From: Bacilli bacterium
GTDB taxonomy: Bacteria; Bacillota_I; Bacilli_A; RF39; UBA660
Length of the DNA stretch: 64,000 nucleotides
NCBI GenBank assembly: GCA_017432825.1
Contig: JAFRIJ010000009.1
Location: 59,526-123,525, forward strand
Reading direction: 5' to 3'
Made by a program: the position numbers and the translations under genes. Of the stretch, positions 54,268 to 64,000 are shown one piece after another (within the stretch, counting starts at the first letter, position 1; each line of letters starts with the position of its first letter). A model generated the notes under the pieces. The model was not told the origin of the DNA and did no database searches. It saw only the letters and a list, made by a program, of their open reading frames with translations.

Positions 54268-55016
54268 TGAATGTTTTAATAACTGGTGCTAGTAGTGGTA
54301 TTGGTAAGTGTATGGCTTTATATTTGTTAGAACTTGGTTATAATTTATTTGTAGTATCTACTGATAAAAAAGATTTAAATAAGATATTTAATAGGTACAA
54401 GGATAGAGTATATTGTATAGAGATGGATTTATCTATTAGTGATAATTGTTATAAGTTATATGATTTACTTAAGGATAAGAATATTGATATTTTAATTAAT
54501 AATGCTGGATTTGGAGATGCGGGTAATTTTAGTGAGACCGATTTAAATAAAGAGATGAATATGATTAATGTTAATATTAGAGCGTATCATATTTTAACTA
54601 AATTATTTTTGAGGGATATGATTAAGAATAATAGGGGCTATATTATGAATGTTGCTTCTATGGCGTCTTTTATGCCTGGTCCTTATATGGCTACATATTA
54701 TGCTACTAAGTCTTATATTTTGAATTTGACATTAGCAATTTATAAGGAATTGGAAAAGGATAATTGTAATGTAAATATTTCTTTGTTTTGTCCTGGTCCT
54801 ATTGATACTAATTTTTCTAATGTTGCTAATGTTAAATTTAATACTAATTTGATAGATTCTAATTATGCAGCTTGTTATGCTATAAATAATATGTTTAAGA
54901 AGAAATTAATTATTATTCCTCCTAATATGAAATTAAATTATATATTTACAAAGATTAGTCCATTATCTTTAGTATTATTAATTAATTCTAAAATGCAGAA
55001 GAGGGTTGTTAGATAA
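54264..55016 (+). CDS. short-chain dehydrogenase/reductase
   Basis: 250 residues. Rossmann TGASSGIGK at the N-terminus, NNAGFG, and the catalytic YATKSY (YxxxK) with Ser upstream in NVASMAS. Specificity unknown; the C-terminal part is more basic than usual. Translationally coupled with the upstream helical protein. Confidence 0.88.
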   Translation: MMNVLITGASSGIGKCMALYLLELGYNLFVVSTDKKDLNKIFNRYKDRVYCIEMDLSISDNCYKLYDLLKDKNIDILINNAGFGDAGNFSETDLNKEMNMINVNIRAYHILTKLFLRDMIKNNRGYIMNVASMASFMPGPYMATYYATKSYILNLTLAIYKELEKDNCNVNISLFCPGPIDTNFSNVANVKFNTNLIDSNYAACYAINNMFKKKLIIIPPNMKLNYIFTKISPLSLVLLINSKMQKRVVR

Positions 55017-55040
55017 TTCTATTAAGAATTATCTTTTTTA
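55011..55040 (+). terminator. terminator after the SDR gene
   Basis: AGATAATTCT ATTA AGAATTATCT TTTTT. Confidence 0.85.
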
Positions 55041-55089
55041 TTGATTAATGGTATTGTTATTGATATAATTTTATTAGATGAGGTGTATT

Positions 55090-57159
55090 ATGCAAGGTGA
55101 AGAATTTTTAAATAGATTATATAAAGATTTAAATTTAAGTAAAGAAGTACTGCATACTGCTAAAGGTAGTAAGGATAAGAATGAATCTGTAAAAAGGTAT
55201 ATGGATCGGTTAGAGAGAGTACATAATAAGGTATCTAATAGAGAATATGATTTAAATAGATTGAAGGATTTTTATCATAGAAAATATTGTATAAAAGAAG
55301 AAGATTTATCTTATTTTAATGATGATATTATAAAAAAACAAGAAGAGTCATTAGATAGATGGATTGATTATTTAATTTCTGACGGGGCTAAATATCCTAT
55401 GTGGGCTAAGTATTGGGCATTTCAGGGAATGTTAAAAATAGGTAGTTTTGATATTAATAGTGGTATGTATCAAAAAAGAAGTAAAAAAACCATAGCACCA
55501 TTTGTTGAAGTTGATCCTGAAATATTAGATAAGTGTATTGAACAGATTATGTTATATGTTGGTAGTAAAAAAGTAGATGATGATAGTTTAAAAAAAATAG
55601 TAGATTCTGGTAATTTTAGTAAGTTATATGTTACTTTACTATCTAGGAAGAAAGATGGTATTATTTCTAATAGTGATATGATAGATGGTGTATGGGTTAA
55701 ATATAATTATGAGACTGAAAGTGAAGCAGAAAGAAAAATTATGGAAGGAAAAGTTCCTGAATATTTAAGATTATTTAATTCTTTACAAGGATATAATACA
55801 AAATGGTGTACTGCTGGTTCCGAATTAACTGCTAAGAATCAAATATGTGGAAATATTGAATATATGGGTGGAGACTTTTATGTTTATTGTACAAAAGATA
55901 AGAATAATGAATATAAAGTTCCTAGAATTGCAATTAGAATGGATAAAGAAAACGTTGGAGAAATTAGAGGTATAGCAGAAGGACAAAATATTGAAGATGG
56001 TTTAGAAGTTGTTGTTCAAGAGAAGTTAAAGGATTTTGAATTAAGTGATAAAGAACAAAAAAAATATATGAAGATTATTTTTGATGTAAAGAAATTATCT
56101 CAATTATATAAAAAATTTAAATTTAATATTAACTTTACTGAGGATGATATAAGATTTATTTATGAATTAGATGGTGAAATAGAAGGATTTGGTTGGGCTA
56201 GAGATCAAAGAATTAGAGAAATTAGGGATAAGAGAAATAAAAAAGATGATTTTTTATCTTTTAATAATGTTGATGATAGGATAAAATTTTCTAATATTTA
56301 TCCTGATATTTTAAAGTATATTGATAAATCAATAGATAATTATAAGAAAATTGCTATGGAAGCTGTAAAATGTAGTGGATATGAATTAAAATATGTAGAT
56401 AAGTCTACTGATGGATATAAAGAAATAGCTATGGAGGCTGTTAGGAGTAGGGCATTTGCTATTCAATATGTAGATAAGTCTACTGATGGATATAAAGAAA
56501 TAGCTATGGAAGCTGTAAGTTGTGCTGGTGTTTCACTTCAGTATGTAGATAAGTCTACTGATGGTTATGAAGATATTGTTATGAAAGCTGTAACTATTGA
56601 TGCTAATGCAATACAATATATTGATAAATCATTAAAATGTTATTATGATGTTGTAATGATGGCTGTTAAAACAGATGGAAATGCTATTAAATATGTAGAT
56701 AATACTATAGATAATTATAAAAAGGTTGCTATGGAAGCTGTTAAACAGAATGGATTAGCAATTGAATTTGTAGATTATAAATTAGATTATTATAAAGATA
56801 TAGCAATAGCAGCTGTAAGACAAAGAGTACAAGCTATTATGTTTGTTAGTACTGTTACCAAATCTTATAAAGAAATAGCAATAGAAGCTATTAAGATTAA
56901 CGGTCAAGTAATTCAGTATATATCAAAAAGAGTTAAAGGTTACAAAGAAATAATGTTATTTGCTGTAAGACGTGATGGATATTTAATTGAATTTGTAGAT
57001 AGTACTATAGATAATTATGAAGAAATAGCAATAGAAGCTATAAAACAAAATCCAAATGTAATAAAACTTGTTAATAAGAAAATAAATGGATATGATAGAT
57101 TAGTTTTATTAGCTGAAATATTATTAAATGAAAGAAAAAATAATAATAAAGTAAGATAA
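55090..57159 (+). CDS. DUF4116-type repeat protein with conserved N-terminal domain
   Basis: 689 residues from ATG 55090 (GAGGTG). The N-terminal 400 residues have a recognisable block, YNTKWCTAG, GGDFYVYCTKD and RIAIRMDKENVGEIRG, seen in PcfJ/DUF4116-associated proteins. From about residue 410 there are eleven 25-residue repeats of the form YVDKSTDGYKEIAMEAV. The repeats form a helical solenoid of the DUF4116 type. A role in phage- or plasmid-linked or stress functions is only a guess. Confidence 0.7.
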   Translation: MQGEEFLNRLYKDLNLSKEVLHTAKGSKDKNESVKRYMDRLERVHNKVSNREYDLNRLKDFYHRKYCIKEEDLSYFNDDIIKKQEESLDRWIDYLISDGAKYPMWAKYWAFQGMLKIGSFDINSGMYQKRSKKTIAPFVEVDPEILDKCIEQIMLYVGSKKVDDDSLKKIVDSGNFSKLYVTLLSRKKDGIISNSDMIDGVWVKYNYETESEAERKIMEGKVPEYLRLFNSLQGYNTKWCTAGSELTAKNQICGNIEYMGGDFYVYCTKDKNNEYKVPRIAIRMDKENVGEIRGIAEGQNIEDGLEVVVQEKLKDFELSDKEQKKYMKIIFDVKKLSQLYKKFKFNINFTEDDIRFIYELDGEIEGFGWARDQRIREIRDKRNKKDDFLSFNNVDDRIKFSNIYPDILKYIDKSIDNYKKIAMEAVKCSGYELKYVDKSTDGYKEIAMEAVRSRAFAIQYVDKSTDGYKEIAMEAVSCAGVSLQYVDKSTDGYEDIVMKAVTIDANAIQYIDKSLKCYYDVVMMAVKTDGNAIKYVDNTIDNYKKVAMEAVKQNGLAIEFVDYKLDYYKDIAIAAVRQRVQAIMFVSTVTKSYKEIAIEAIKINGQVIQYISKRVKGYKEIMLFAVRRDGYLIEFVDSTIDNYEEIAIEAIKQNPNVIKLVNKKINGYDRLVLLAEILLNERKNNNKVR
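56317..57141 (+). repeat. tandem 75-base repeats coding for 25-residue units
   Basis: Eleven units of 75 bases in phase with the reading frame. Units 2 and 3 (56392-56466 and 56467-56541) are nearly identical for the first 45 bases and share it with unit 4 for the first 25 or so; later units are diverged. Confidence 0.85.
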
Positions 57160-57169
57160 TTTTTTAGTA

Positions 57170-57215
57170 AAAAAAGCACACTTTTTGTATAAAAAAGGTT
57201 GTGCTTTTTATTTAT
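57170..57215 (+). terminator. terminator after the repeat protein
   Basis: AAAAAGCACA ... TGTGCTTTTT with an inner CTTTTT / AAAAAAGG stem. Confidence 0.8.
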
Positions 57216-57285
57216 TTTTGATATAATTATTATGCATAAAATAGAATTGGGTTTTTTGCTTGCAATAAAATAGGAAAGGATAGTG

Positions 57286-60200
57286 ATGTATATGTTTAAT
57301 AAAAGAAAAATTATTGGTTTTATTGTCGGATTAATATTATTCTCTATTACTGTTACATCGTTATCTTATGCTTATTATTCATGGCAGAGTTCTAATACAG
57401 ATATTACTTTTAATATAAATGATCAATATTTTTATTGTGAAACAGATATTAATTCTAGTATAAGCAATTTATCACCTGTTAATGATTATAAGGATGGAGT
57501 ATTACATAAATTTAAGGTAAATAATGTTGCTAATAAAGATACAACATTTTCTATTACTATGAATATTTCTTCTATTGATGATGCTTTAAAACATGAATCA
57601 TTTAAGTATAAATTAGTGGTTGATAAGACTAATGGGGCTAATAATTGTCAAGCTGGAGCTTCTGGATGTGAAGCAGTTGCTGAAGGTAATTTTAAAAATG
57701 TGCATATTGGTAATAATACTTTAGTGCCTTCTATTAATTTACCTAATAATAGTAGATATGAATATTATTTCTTTATATATATAGATGGAACTATGAGTAA
57801 TCCTACTGCTATGCAAACATCATCTATGGTTGCTACTTTAGGAGTTTGTGATATTTATGTTACATTTGATACTACTGAGGGAGATACTACGGTTAGTCCT
57901 AAATATAAGAAAGTTATAGAAGGAGATAAGTATGGCACTCTTCCTACACCTGTAAGAAATAATGCTGTAGTTACATATAATTATAATGGAGCTACTGGTG
58001 GAAATAGTACTACAACTGATACAGTTAGTTTTACATTTGGTGGATGGTATAAAGAAACAGGATTTACTAATGTTGTTACTGCTAATACTGAAGTAACTTC
58101 TTCTGTTAACCATACTTTATATCCTAAGTGGACAGCTTCTAAAGTTATTACGTTACCAACTCCTACAAAAACAGGATTTACATTTGGTGGATGGTATAGT
58201 AATTCTGAATTGACTTCTAATGTTGGAAATGGTGGTAGTCAATATAGACCAAGTGCAAGTACAAATTTATATGCTAAGTGGAATCCTATTAGTTATAATA
58301 TTAGCACAACTGCTAATGGTGGAACTATTACAGCTTCTAAAACTACTAATATAGCATTTGATTCTGTATTTAATGTTAAAGCTACAAAGACAGTAACTGT
58401 AACGGGAGATGCTAATGGTACAGGAGCTACTGTAGGTAGTGCTACAAGTAAAGCTCAAACATTTGCTGGTTGGACAAGTGCTAGTGGTTTAAATACAAGT
58501 ACTGCAAAATATGGAAATAGTTCATCACCTACAACTGGATGGACAAATGCAAGTACAAATACTACTGCATATGCTACTACTTATTTTAAAAATCTAAGCA
58601 CAACTGCTGGTGCTACAGTTAATTTAACTGCTAATTGGACGCCAGTTAAATTGGATAAATTACCTAGTGTTACGAAAAAAGGTTATACTTGTAATTGGAA
58701 TACAGAAGAAGATGGAACTGGTACTAGTTATGATAGTGAAGCTACTAATTATACTCCGTCTGCTAATAGTGCTGCTGCAGTTACTTTATATGCACAGTGC
58801 ACTCCAAATACATATAAAATAAATTTAAATAATCAGAGTGCAACAACAGCAGGAACTACTGCTGTATGGTATAAATTTGATACAGTAACTGAAGGATGTT
58901 ATTATTATACAGATGCTAATTTAAGTACATGTTTAGCAAATTATACTATAACTAAACCTACTAAGACAGGTTACACATTCGGTGGATATTATTCTGCAAC
59001 TAATGGTGGCGGAACTAATTATGTAAACACAAGTGGTGTATTTATAAATAATATTTATAAAAAGATACCTAGTGAAATAAATAGTAGTTATACTACAGAA
59101 ATAACTTTATATGCAAAATGGAATGCAATATCATATACAATAGCATATGATATGAATAATGGAACAGACCCTAATCCAAAACCAGCAAGTGGAACATATA
59201 ATTCAGTTGTATCAATTGGAACAACATCAATTCCAACTAAAACATTAACATTTAAAGGAAATGCAAATTCAGCAAGTGGATCAAATGCAACGAGTGGAAA
59301 TGTAACAATAGGAAATGATACAACACAAGCACAAGGATGGGGTGGATGGTCATCAAGTAGTAGTGATGGTTTGGGTGAAAATGCCAAAACTGGAACAAGC
59401 TCAGGTAGCGTAAATACAGCATGGACAGGTTCTAAAACAACAAATAAATATTTTAAGAATTTAAGAGATACAAGTGGAACTGTAACATTAACTGCAAATT
59501 GGACTGCGGTAGCTGGAACATTACCAACAGTTACAAGAAGTGGATATACATGTGGATGGAATACATCTGATAATGCGACTTCAATTACATATACAAGTGG
59601 AGGAAGTTATCCAACAAGTGCAATAACAGAAGGTATGAATACAACAGTAAATTTATATGCAGTATGTAAGCAAAATGTAGTAACAATAAATATAAAAGAG
59701 AATGGTGGAAATGCATCTACAACGGGATATAAAGTAGAATTACATGCATATAGTAATTCAACATGTTCATCAACTGCAGCATATACAGCAACATCTGGAA
59801 CAAATGGAGTAACAACATTTAATGGAGTAGCAGCAGGAGAATATTGTATATATTCAGGAAAGAATAGTAGTGCAAAAACAACAGTAGCAAATAGCAATCA
59901 AAGAGTAACACTATCAAATGGAACGACAGCAGGAGGAACAGCAAGTAAGAATATAAATTATTATAAATTAACAGTAACAGCTGGAACAGGAATAGAATCA
60001 GTAACACCAGCAAGTGCATTATTCTATTTATCAAATGGACAATCAATAGCAATAGATGCAACAGTAAAGACGGGACATACATGGAGTACATGGACAAAGA
60101 GTAGTGGAACTGATCTAACAACATTTACAGCTGGAACAAAGAGTCAAAATATAGTAATGGGAGCAGGAGAAGCAACATTAACGGCAAGTGCAACTGTTAA

Positions 60201-63200
60201 TATTTATCCTATTACATTAAATAATCAAAGTGCAACAACAGCAGGAACAGGAACAATATATGAAAAGTATGGAGTAGGATACTATACTAATAGTGCTGCT
60301 ACAACACAAATGACAGCGAGTGCGAATGGAATAACAGTACCACAAAGAACTGGATATACATTCTTAGGATATTTTACAACGGCAGCAGGTGGAACAAAGG
60401 TTATTCAAGGATCTGGAGATACAAATCCAGGAAAAATAGTATCAGGAGTAAGTACAACATTATTTAATGATGATGGTAATTTATATGCACACTGGTCAAA
60501 AACAGTATCTAGTTTAACAAATACTGTAAGTCCAACAAGTTATGTATTTGATAATACAGCAAAATGTCCAACACCAACATCTAAGGATGGAAGTACGACA
60601 TTAACAAATAATACAGATTATAGTGTAGCATGTTCAAATAATACAGCAGTGGGAAATGCAACAGTGACATTTACAGGAAAGAATGTTTATAATAGTACAA
60701 CTAAAGCATTTTATACAGGAACAGAAACAGTAAATTTTGCAATAAACAATGCTAAATTAACATTTACAAAAGGAACTTGTGTTACACCAGCATCAAATCA
60801 AACGTTATATACAAAGAAGGGAGCAACAGGAGTATATACAGGAATACAGAATACAACAGCAGGAACAATACCTACAGCAAGTAAGACAGGATTTACGTTT
60901 AATGGATGGTATAGTGGAACAAGTGGAGGAAGTAAAGTATTAAATGCAGATGGATCGTTTACTGGAACTGCAGTAACAAATTATACAACAACTAATGCAT
61001 GGTCAGTAGTAGCAGATCAGACATTACATGCAGAGTGTAGTGTAATTAGTTATAAAGTTAGTTTTTCTAGTAGTAATTCAACTGCATGTCCTTTAAATAC
61101 AACTACTTATGATCAAAAAACTGTATCATATAATTCTGATATGCAAATTGATAATCCTAGTTGTTCAGGATATAGTTTTGCAGGATGGACTGCTACTAAT
61201 TTAGATACAACTACTGCTAAACATGGAACAAGTGCAACTCCAACTACTTCATGGAACGGAACTACTAAAGTAACTTCAACTTATTTTAGAAATCTATCTA
61301 CTACAAATAATGCAACAGTTACAATGACAGCTAATTGGACTGCTAATAACTATCAGAATACAAGTACAAATGTATATTATGTAACTTTGGATGACGCATT
61401 ATCTAATGTTGCAAATAATCAAACTATAAAAGCTTTAAATAACGTAACTGAATCATCTAATGCAACACTTGCTTCTGGTAAAACGGGTGTTAAATTAGAT
61501 TTAAATGGTAAAACTATTACTATGGGATCATATAAATTAACTAATAATGGCACATTAGATATATATAATAGCAGTTCTACTGCGGCTACATTGACAGGTA
61601 GTAGTGATTCGTCTTCAAATCCATTAATAGATAATTATGGAACTTTAACTACAAATGGAACTTCTTCAACTAGAGTATTAAATATTCAAAATACCGCTGC
61701 TTCAAGGTATGCAATAATAATAAGTAATCGTAGTGGTGGAAATGTAACACTTAACACTAATACAAATGTTAAGGCTTTAGGATCAGCGGGTAGTTCTGGA
61801 ATTAGACATAGTATAACTACAAGGGGTACGTTAACTATATCTGGTGCTTCAATTATTTGTAACACAACTGGAAATATGAACGACTCAGCTATTTCAATTG
61901 ATGATGCAAATGGAAGAGTAGTTATGAATTCCGGATCTATAACAGCAAATGGATATGCAATACATAATGGTAATGGAACAGGCACTACAACTCCGGCAAT
62001 AGAAATAACAGGAGGAACAATTTCAGTTGATAAAGCATATGCATTATATAATCATACAACAGGAACAACTTCAATTACTGCTGGTACAGTAACATCAACA
62101 TATGATTATGCAATATACAATAATAGTACTGGAACAATATCTATTACTGGTGGTACAATTAATGGTACTCAAGGTGGAATTAAGAATAATTCTACTGGAA
62201 CAATTACATTAGGAACAAGTGGTGGGGGAGTAAGTACCACAAGTCCAGTAATTAATATGACTGGATCATCAACTGGAAATAAATATGGTATATATATAGC
62301 AAATGAATCTGCTACGTTCAATTTCTATGATGGTAAAGTTACATCTGCGGCCGGAACGGGATACACGTTAAATCTTTCTGCTGATAATATAGTAAATACT
62401 CCTACTGGATATTATGTAAAGAAAACTACTACAAATGGTGTGGAAACTGCTATATTAAGTAATCAATATACAATTACTTATAAAGATTGTGGTAATACAA
62501 CATTTAGTGGAACACATGGAAATGGATATCCAACTTCATATATTTATGGAACTGGAGCAACATTAGATAGTCCAACTAAGACTGGTTATACATTTGGAGG
62601 ATACTATGAGACAGGTACTTGTTCTGGTTCTGCTGTAACAAGTGTAAGTACAAGTGATACTGGTGATAAGACATTTTATGCAAAATGGAACGCTAATAAA
62701 GTAACTGTTACATTAAAGAAGGATGGAAGTAATTGTACATCATGTGATGGATATACAATAGGAGTAAGTACAAGTAATAGTACATATTCAGTAGTTTCTG
62801 GTGCATCAGGAACAACAACAACATCATCAACTATTGATTTAATAGGAGCGATGGTACCAGGAACAACATATTATCTATGGGTAGGAAAAGATGCAAACCA
62901 TAAAACTACAACTGCATATAGCGGAGTATCATTTACAGGAGCAACTGCAGCAACAGCGACAGTAAATTTCTATACATTAACAATGACTGGTGATAATGTA
63001 AGTTCTTTAACATTAAATGGTACTTCAGTAACAAGTGGAAATAGTGTTGTTGTTTTAGGAGGAGCTAAACAAGCGATTAATGGTTCTATTGCTACTGGAT
63101 TTGAATTTACAACATGGAGTAAAACAGCAGGAGCAGCAACATTTGATAGTGCAACAACATTAAGTACAAATGTAACTGTAGGTGCATCAAATACTTCAAT

Positions 63201-64000
63201 TAAAGCAACTGCAGGAGCAGCTCCTACAAATAAAGTAACATTTACAATAAAGAAAGATGATAATAATTGTACAAATTGTAGTGGTTACGTCGTACATTTA
63301 AGTACAAGTAATACTAATGACACTGCTTCTTTTACGGGTACTACGACTAATTCATCCACTTTAGAAATAACGGGGGCAATGGTGCCAGGAACACATTACT
63401 ATATTTGGGTAGCAAAAGATGCAAACCATAAAACAGCAGGTACAAATAACTCTAATATGTTATATAGCGGCTCAGCAATTGTTGGTGCAACAGTTGCATC
63501 TACAACAATAAACTTTTATACATTAACTGTTATGACAGTAAACACTTCAGTAACAGTAAATGGAAATTCCATATCAAATGGAAATAGTTTAGTTGCATTT
63601 AGTCAACCATCAATTAGCAGTGTTGTTGGACATGAAATAGTAGCAACTGCAAACACAGGATACGCTTTTTCTGGAACAGTATGGACTAGAGATACTGGTT
63701 CTGGATTTGGAAGCAACAACGCATCAAGCAGTTATAGTGCCTCTACAACATTAAAATTATATGGTGCTTCGACAATAACAGCTACTGCAAGCGCAGCAGC
63801 AAATACAAACAAAGTAACTGTTACATTAAAGAAAGATGGAAGTAATTGTACAACATGTAATGGATATACAATAGGAGTAAGTACAAGTAATAGTACATAT
63901 ACAGCAGTTTCTGGTGCGTCAGGAACAACGACAACATCATCAACTATTGATTTAACAGGACCAATGGTACCAGGAACAACATATTATCTATGGGTAGGAA
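57286..64000 (+). CDS. giant InlB/Flg_new-repeat surface protein, cut by the window edge
   Basis: Open from ATG 57286 (AGGAAAGGA) to the window edge, at least 2238 codons. N-terminal signal anchor (about 8-32) ending in SLSYAYYSW, similar to SipW/TasA-type exported proteins, then a beta-sandwich of about 170 residues. After that come many InlB B-repeat/Flg_new-like units (FTFGGWYKE.., FTFGGWYSN.., LYAKWN), a beta-helix-like section (about 61370-62450) of short GT/ISITGG turns, and near the end three long repeats (62698, 63232, 63811). Base use changes inside the gene: T-ended codons at the start, ACA/GCA/GGA-rich from about 59.1 to 61.0 kb. It should be wall-attached or cell-surface and binding. 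No sorting signal is visible because the end is missing. Confidence 0.88.
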   Translation, partial: MYMFNKRKIIGFIVGLILFSITVTSLSYAYYSWQSSNTDITFNINDQYFYCETDINSSISNLSPVNDYKDGVLHKFKVNNVANKDTTFSITMNISSIDDALKHESFKYKLVVDKTNGANNCQAGASGCEAVAEGNFKNVHIGNNTLVPSINLPNNSRYEYYFFIYIDGTMSNPTAMQTSSMVATLGVCDIYVTFDTTEGDTTVSPKYKKVIEGDKYGTLPTPVRNNAVVTYNYNGATGGNSTTTDTVSFTFGGWYKETGFTNVVTANTEVTSSVNHTLYPKWTASKVITLPTPTKTGFTFGGWYSNSELTSNVGNGGSQYRPSASTNLYAKWNPISYNISTTANGGTITASKTTNIAFDSVFNVKATKTVTVTGDANGTGATVGSATSKAQTFAGWTSASGLNTSTAKYGNSSSPTTGWTNASTNTTAYATTYFKNLSTTAGATVNLTANWTPVKLDKLPSVTKKGYTCNWNTEEDGTGTSYDSEATNYTPSANSAAAVTLYAQCTPNTYKINLNNQSATTAGTTAVWYKFDTVTEGCYYYTDANLSTCLANYTITKPTKTGYTFGGYYSATNGGGTNYVNTSGVFINNIYKKIPSEINSSYTTEITLYAKWNAISYTIAYDMNNGTDPNPKPASGTYNSVVSIGTTSIPTKTLTFKGNANSASGSNATSGNVTIGNDTTQAQGWGGWSSSSSDGLGENAKTGTSSGSVNTAWTGSKTTNKYFKNLRDTSGTVTLTANWTAVAGTLPTVTRSGYTCGWNTSDNATSITYTSGGSYPTSAITEGMNTTVNLYAVCKQNVVTINIKENGGNASTTGYKVELHAYSNSTCSSTAAYTATSGTNGVTTFNGVAAGEYCIYSGKNSSAKTTVANSNQRVTLSNGTTAGGTASKNINYYKLTVTAGTGIESVTPASALFYLSNGQSIAIDATVKTGHTWSTWTKSSGTDLTTFTAGTKSQNIVMGAGEATLTASATVNIYPITLNNQSATTAGTGTIYEKYGVGYYTNSAATTQMTASANGITVPQRTGYTFLGYFTTAAGGTKVIQGSGDTNPGKIVSGVSTTLFNDDGNLYAHWSKTVSSLTNTVSPTSYVFDNTAKCPTPTSKDGSTTLTNNTDYSVACSNNTAVGNATVTFTGKNVYNSTTKAFYTGTETVNFAINNAKLTFTKGTCVTPASNQTLYTKKGATGVYTGIQNTTAGTIPTASKTGFTFNGWYSGTSGGSKVLNADGSFTGTAVTNYTTTNAWSVVADQTLHAECSVISYKVSFSSSNSTACPLNTTTYDQKTVSYNSDMQIDNPSCSGYSFAGWTATNLDTTTAKHGTSATPTTSWNGTTKVTSTYFRNLSTTNNATVTMTANWTANNYQNTSTNVYYVTLDDALSNVANNQTIKALNNVTESSNATLASGKTGVKLDLNGKTITMGSYKLTNNGTLDIYNSSSTAATLTGSSDSSSNPLIDNYGTLTTNGTSSTRVLNIQNTAASRYAIIISNRSGGNVTLNTNTNVKALGSAGSSGIRHSITTRGTLTISGASIICNTTGNMNDSAISIDDANGRVVMNSGSITANGYAIHNGNGTGTTTPAIEITGGTISVDKAYALYNHTTGTTSITAGTVTSTYDYAIYNNSTGTISITGGTINGTQGGIKNNSTGTITLGTSGGGVSTTSPVINMTGSSTGNKYGIYIANESATFNFYDGKVTSAAGTGYTLNLSADNIVNTPTGYYVKKTTTNGVETAILSNQYTITYKDCGNTTFSGTHGNGYPTSYIYGTGATLDSPTKTGYTFGGYYETGTCSGSAVTSVSTSDTGDKTFYAKWNANKVTVTLKKDGSNCTSCDGYTIGVSTSNSTYSVVSGASGTTTTSSTIDLIGAMVPGTTYYLWVGKDANHKTTTAYSGVSFTGATAATATVNFYTLTMTGDNVSSLTLNGTSVTSGNSVVVLGGAKQAINGSIATGFEFTTWSKTAGAATFDSATTLSTNVTVGASNTSIKATAGAAPTNKVTFTIKKDDNNCTNCSGYVVHLSTSNTNDTASFTGTTTNSSTLEITGAMVPGTHYYIWVAKDANHKTAGTNNSNMLYSGSAIVGATVASTTINFYTLTVMTVNTSVTVNGNSISNGNSLVAFSQPSISSVVGHEIVATANTGYAFSGTVWTRDTGSGFGSNNASSSYSASTTLKLYGASTITATASAAANTNKVTVTLKKDGSNCTTCNGYTIGVSTSNSTYTAVSGASGTTTTSSTIDLTGPMVPGTTYYLWVG
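62698..64000 (+). repeat. three long direct repeats in the giant gene
   Basis: Copies begin at about 62698, 63232 and 63811; each codes for a stretch around LKKDGSNCTxC, DGYTIGVSTSN, MVPGTTYYLW. The first and third are nearly identical at nucleotide level (AAAGTAACTGTTACATTAAA onward); the second is diverged. Confidence 0.85.

Noticed and set aside
56317..57141. CRISPR array
   Set aside because: Repeats are contiguous, in phase with a reading frame and have no spacers.
58000..64000. Minus-strand ORFs opposite the giant gene as real genes
   Set aside because: They follow the repeat periodicity of the plus-strand gene, lack SD sites, and have low-complexity products.

Overview
The window is very AT-rich chromosomal DNA from a low-GC Gram-positive bacterium. 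It uses TGA as a stop (for example the stop near 54267), has Gram-positive-type Shine-Dalgarno sites (often GGTGAT or GGAGG), and carries an alpha/beta-type small acid-soluble spore protein, so the lineage makes or recently made endospores. Pyruvate formate-lyase with its activase, several pilin-like and SipW/TasA-like exported proteins, and a giant InlB/Flg_new-repeat surface protein fit an anaerobic, probably gut-associated and possibly uncultured Bacilli or Erysipelotrichia-type organism. That placement is inference.

Layout. 1-900: tail of a pilin-like gene and a membrane zinc-ribbon protein. 896-12248: a cell-wall cluster of a SpoVD/FtsI-type penicillin-binding protein, a Fic toxin-antitoxin pair, mraY and an FtsW/SpoVE-type SEDS protein. 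The PBP gene is cut in two by a 6.3 kb element (about 1948-8292) carrying a large serine recombinase at its right end and an operon of DNA-base and nucleotide enzymes: an AlkA-like glycosylase, a degenerate deaminase-methyltransferase fusion, a SMUG2-like uracil-DNA glycosylase and a nucleoside deoxyribosyltransferase-like protein. 12.3-15.2 kb (minus strand): aquaporin, LemA, metallophosphoesterase and CPBP protease. 15.3-27.3 kb: MBL hydrolase, ddl, ruvA, SASP, thiI, dinG, a surface protein, ligA, gpmA. 27.3-31.9 kb: pilin-like proteins, NUDIX, VanY, a ComEC-like hydrolase. 31.9-40.7 kb: tmRNA, tRNA-Gln, folD, a holin/endolysin pair, pflB-pflA, pyrG with a probable attenuator. 40.8-43.8 kb: lineage-specific hypotheticals. 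43.8-49.8 kb: an accessory zone next to tRNA-Gly (Fic protein, AlbA/ATPase regulator, HD-HD-kinase fusion) punctuated by tRNA-Gly-3'-end-like scars. 49.9-55.0 kb: ffh, GH25 lysozyme, thyA, SDR. 55.1-64.0 kb: a DUF4116-type repeat protein and a giant surface protein running off the right edge.

The main discovery candidate is the interrupted PBP. The two halves fit together in frame across a recombinase-type junction located exactly in the SxN active-site motif. The catalytic serine and a cysteine pair lie almost at the numbering of B. subtilis SpoVD. Excision would restore a protein of about 636 residues. This is the arrangement of a developmentally excised, skin-like element, here in a spoVD-type gene and carrying a base-excision/nucleotide-enzyme cargo that may be a defence or DNA-surveillance module. 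Excision and its timing are inference; the split gene, recombinase and junctions are visible.
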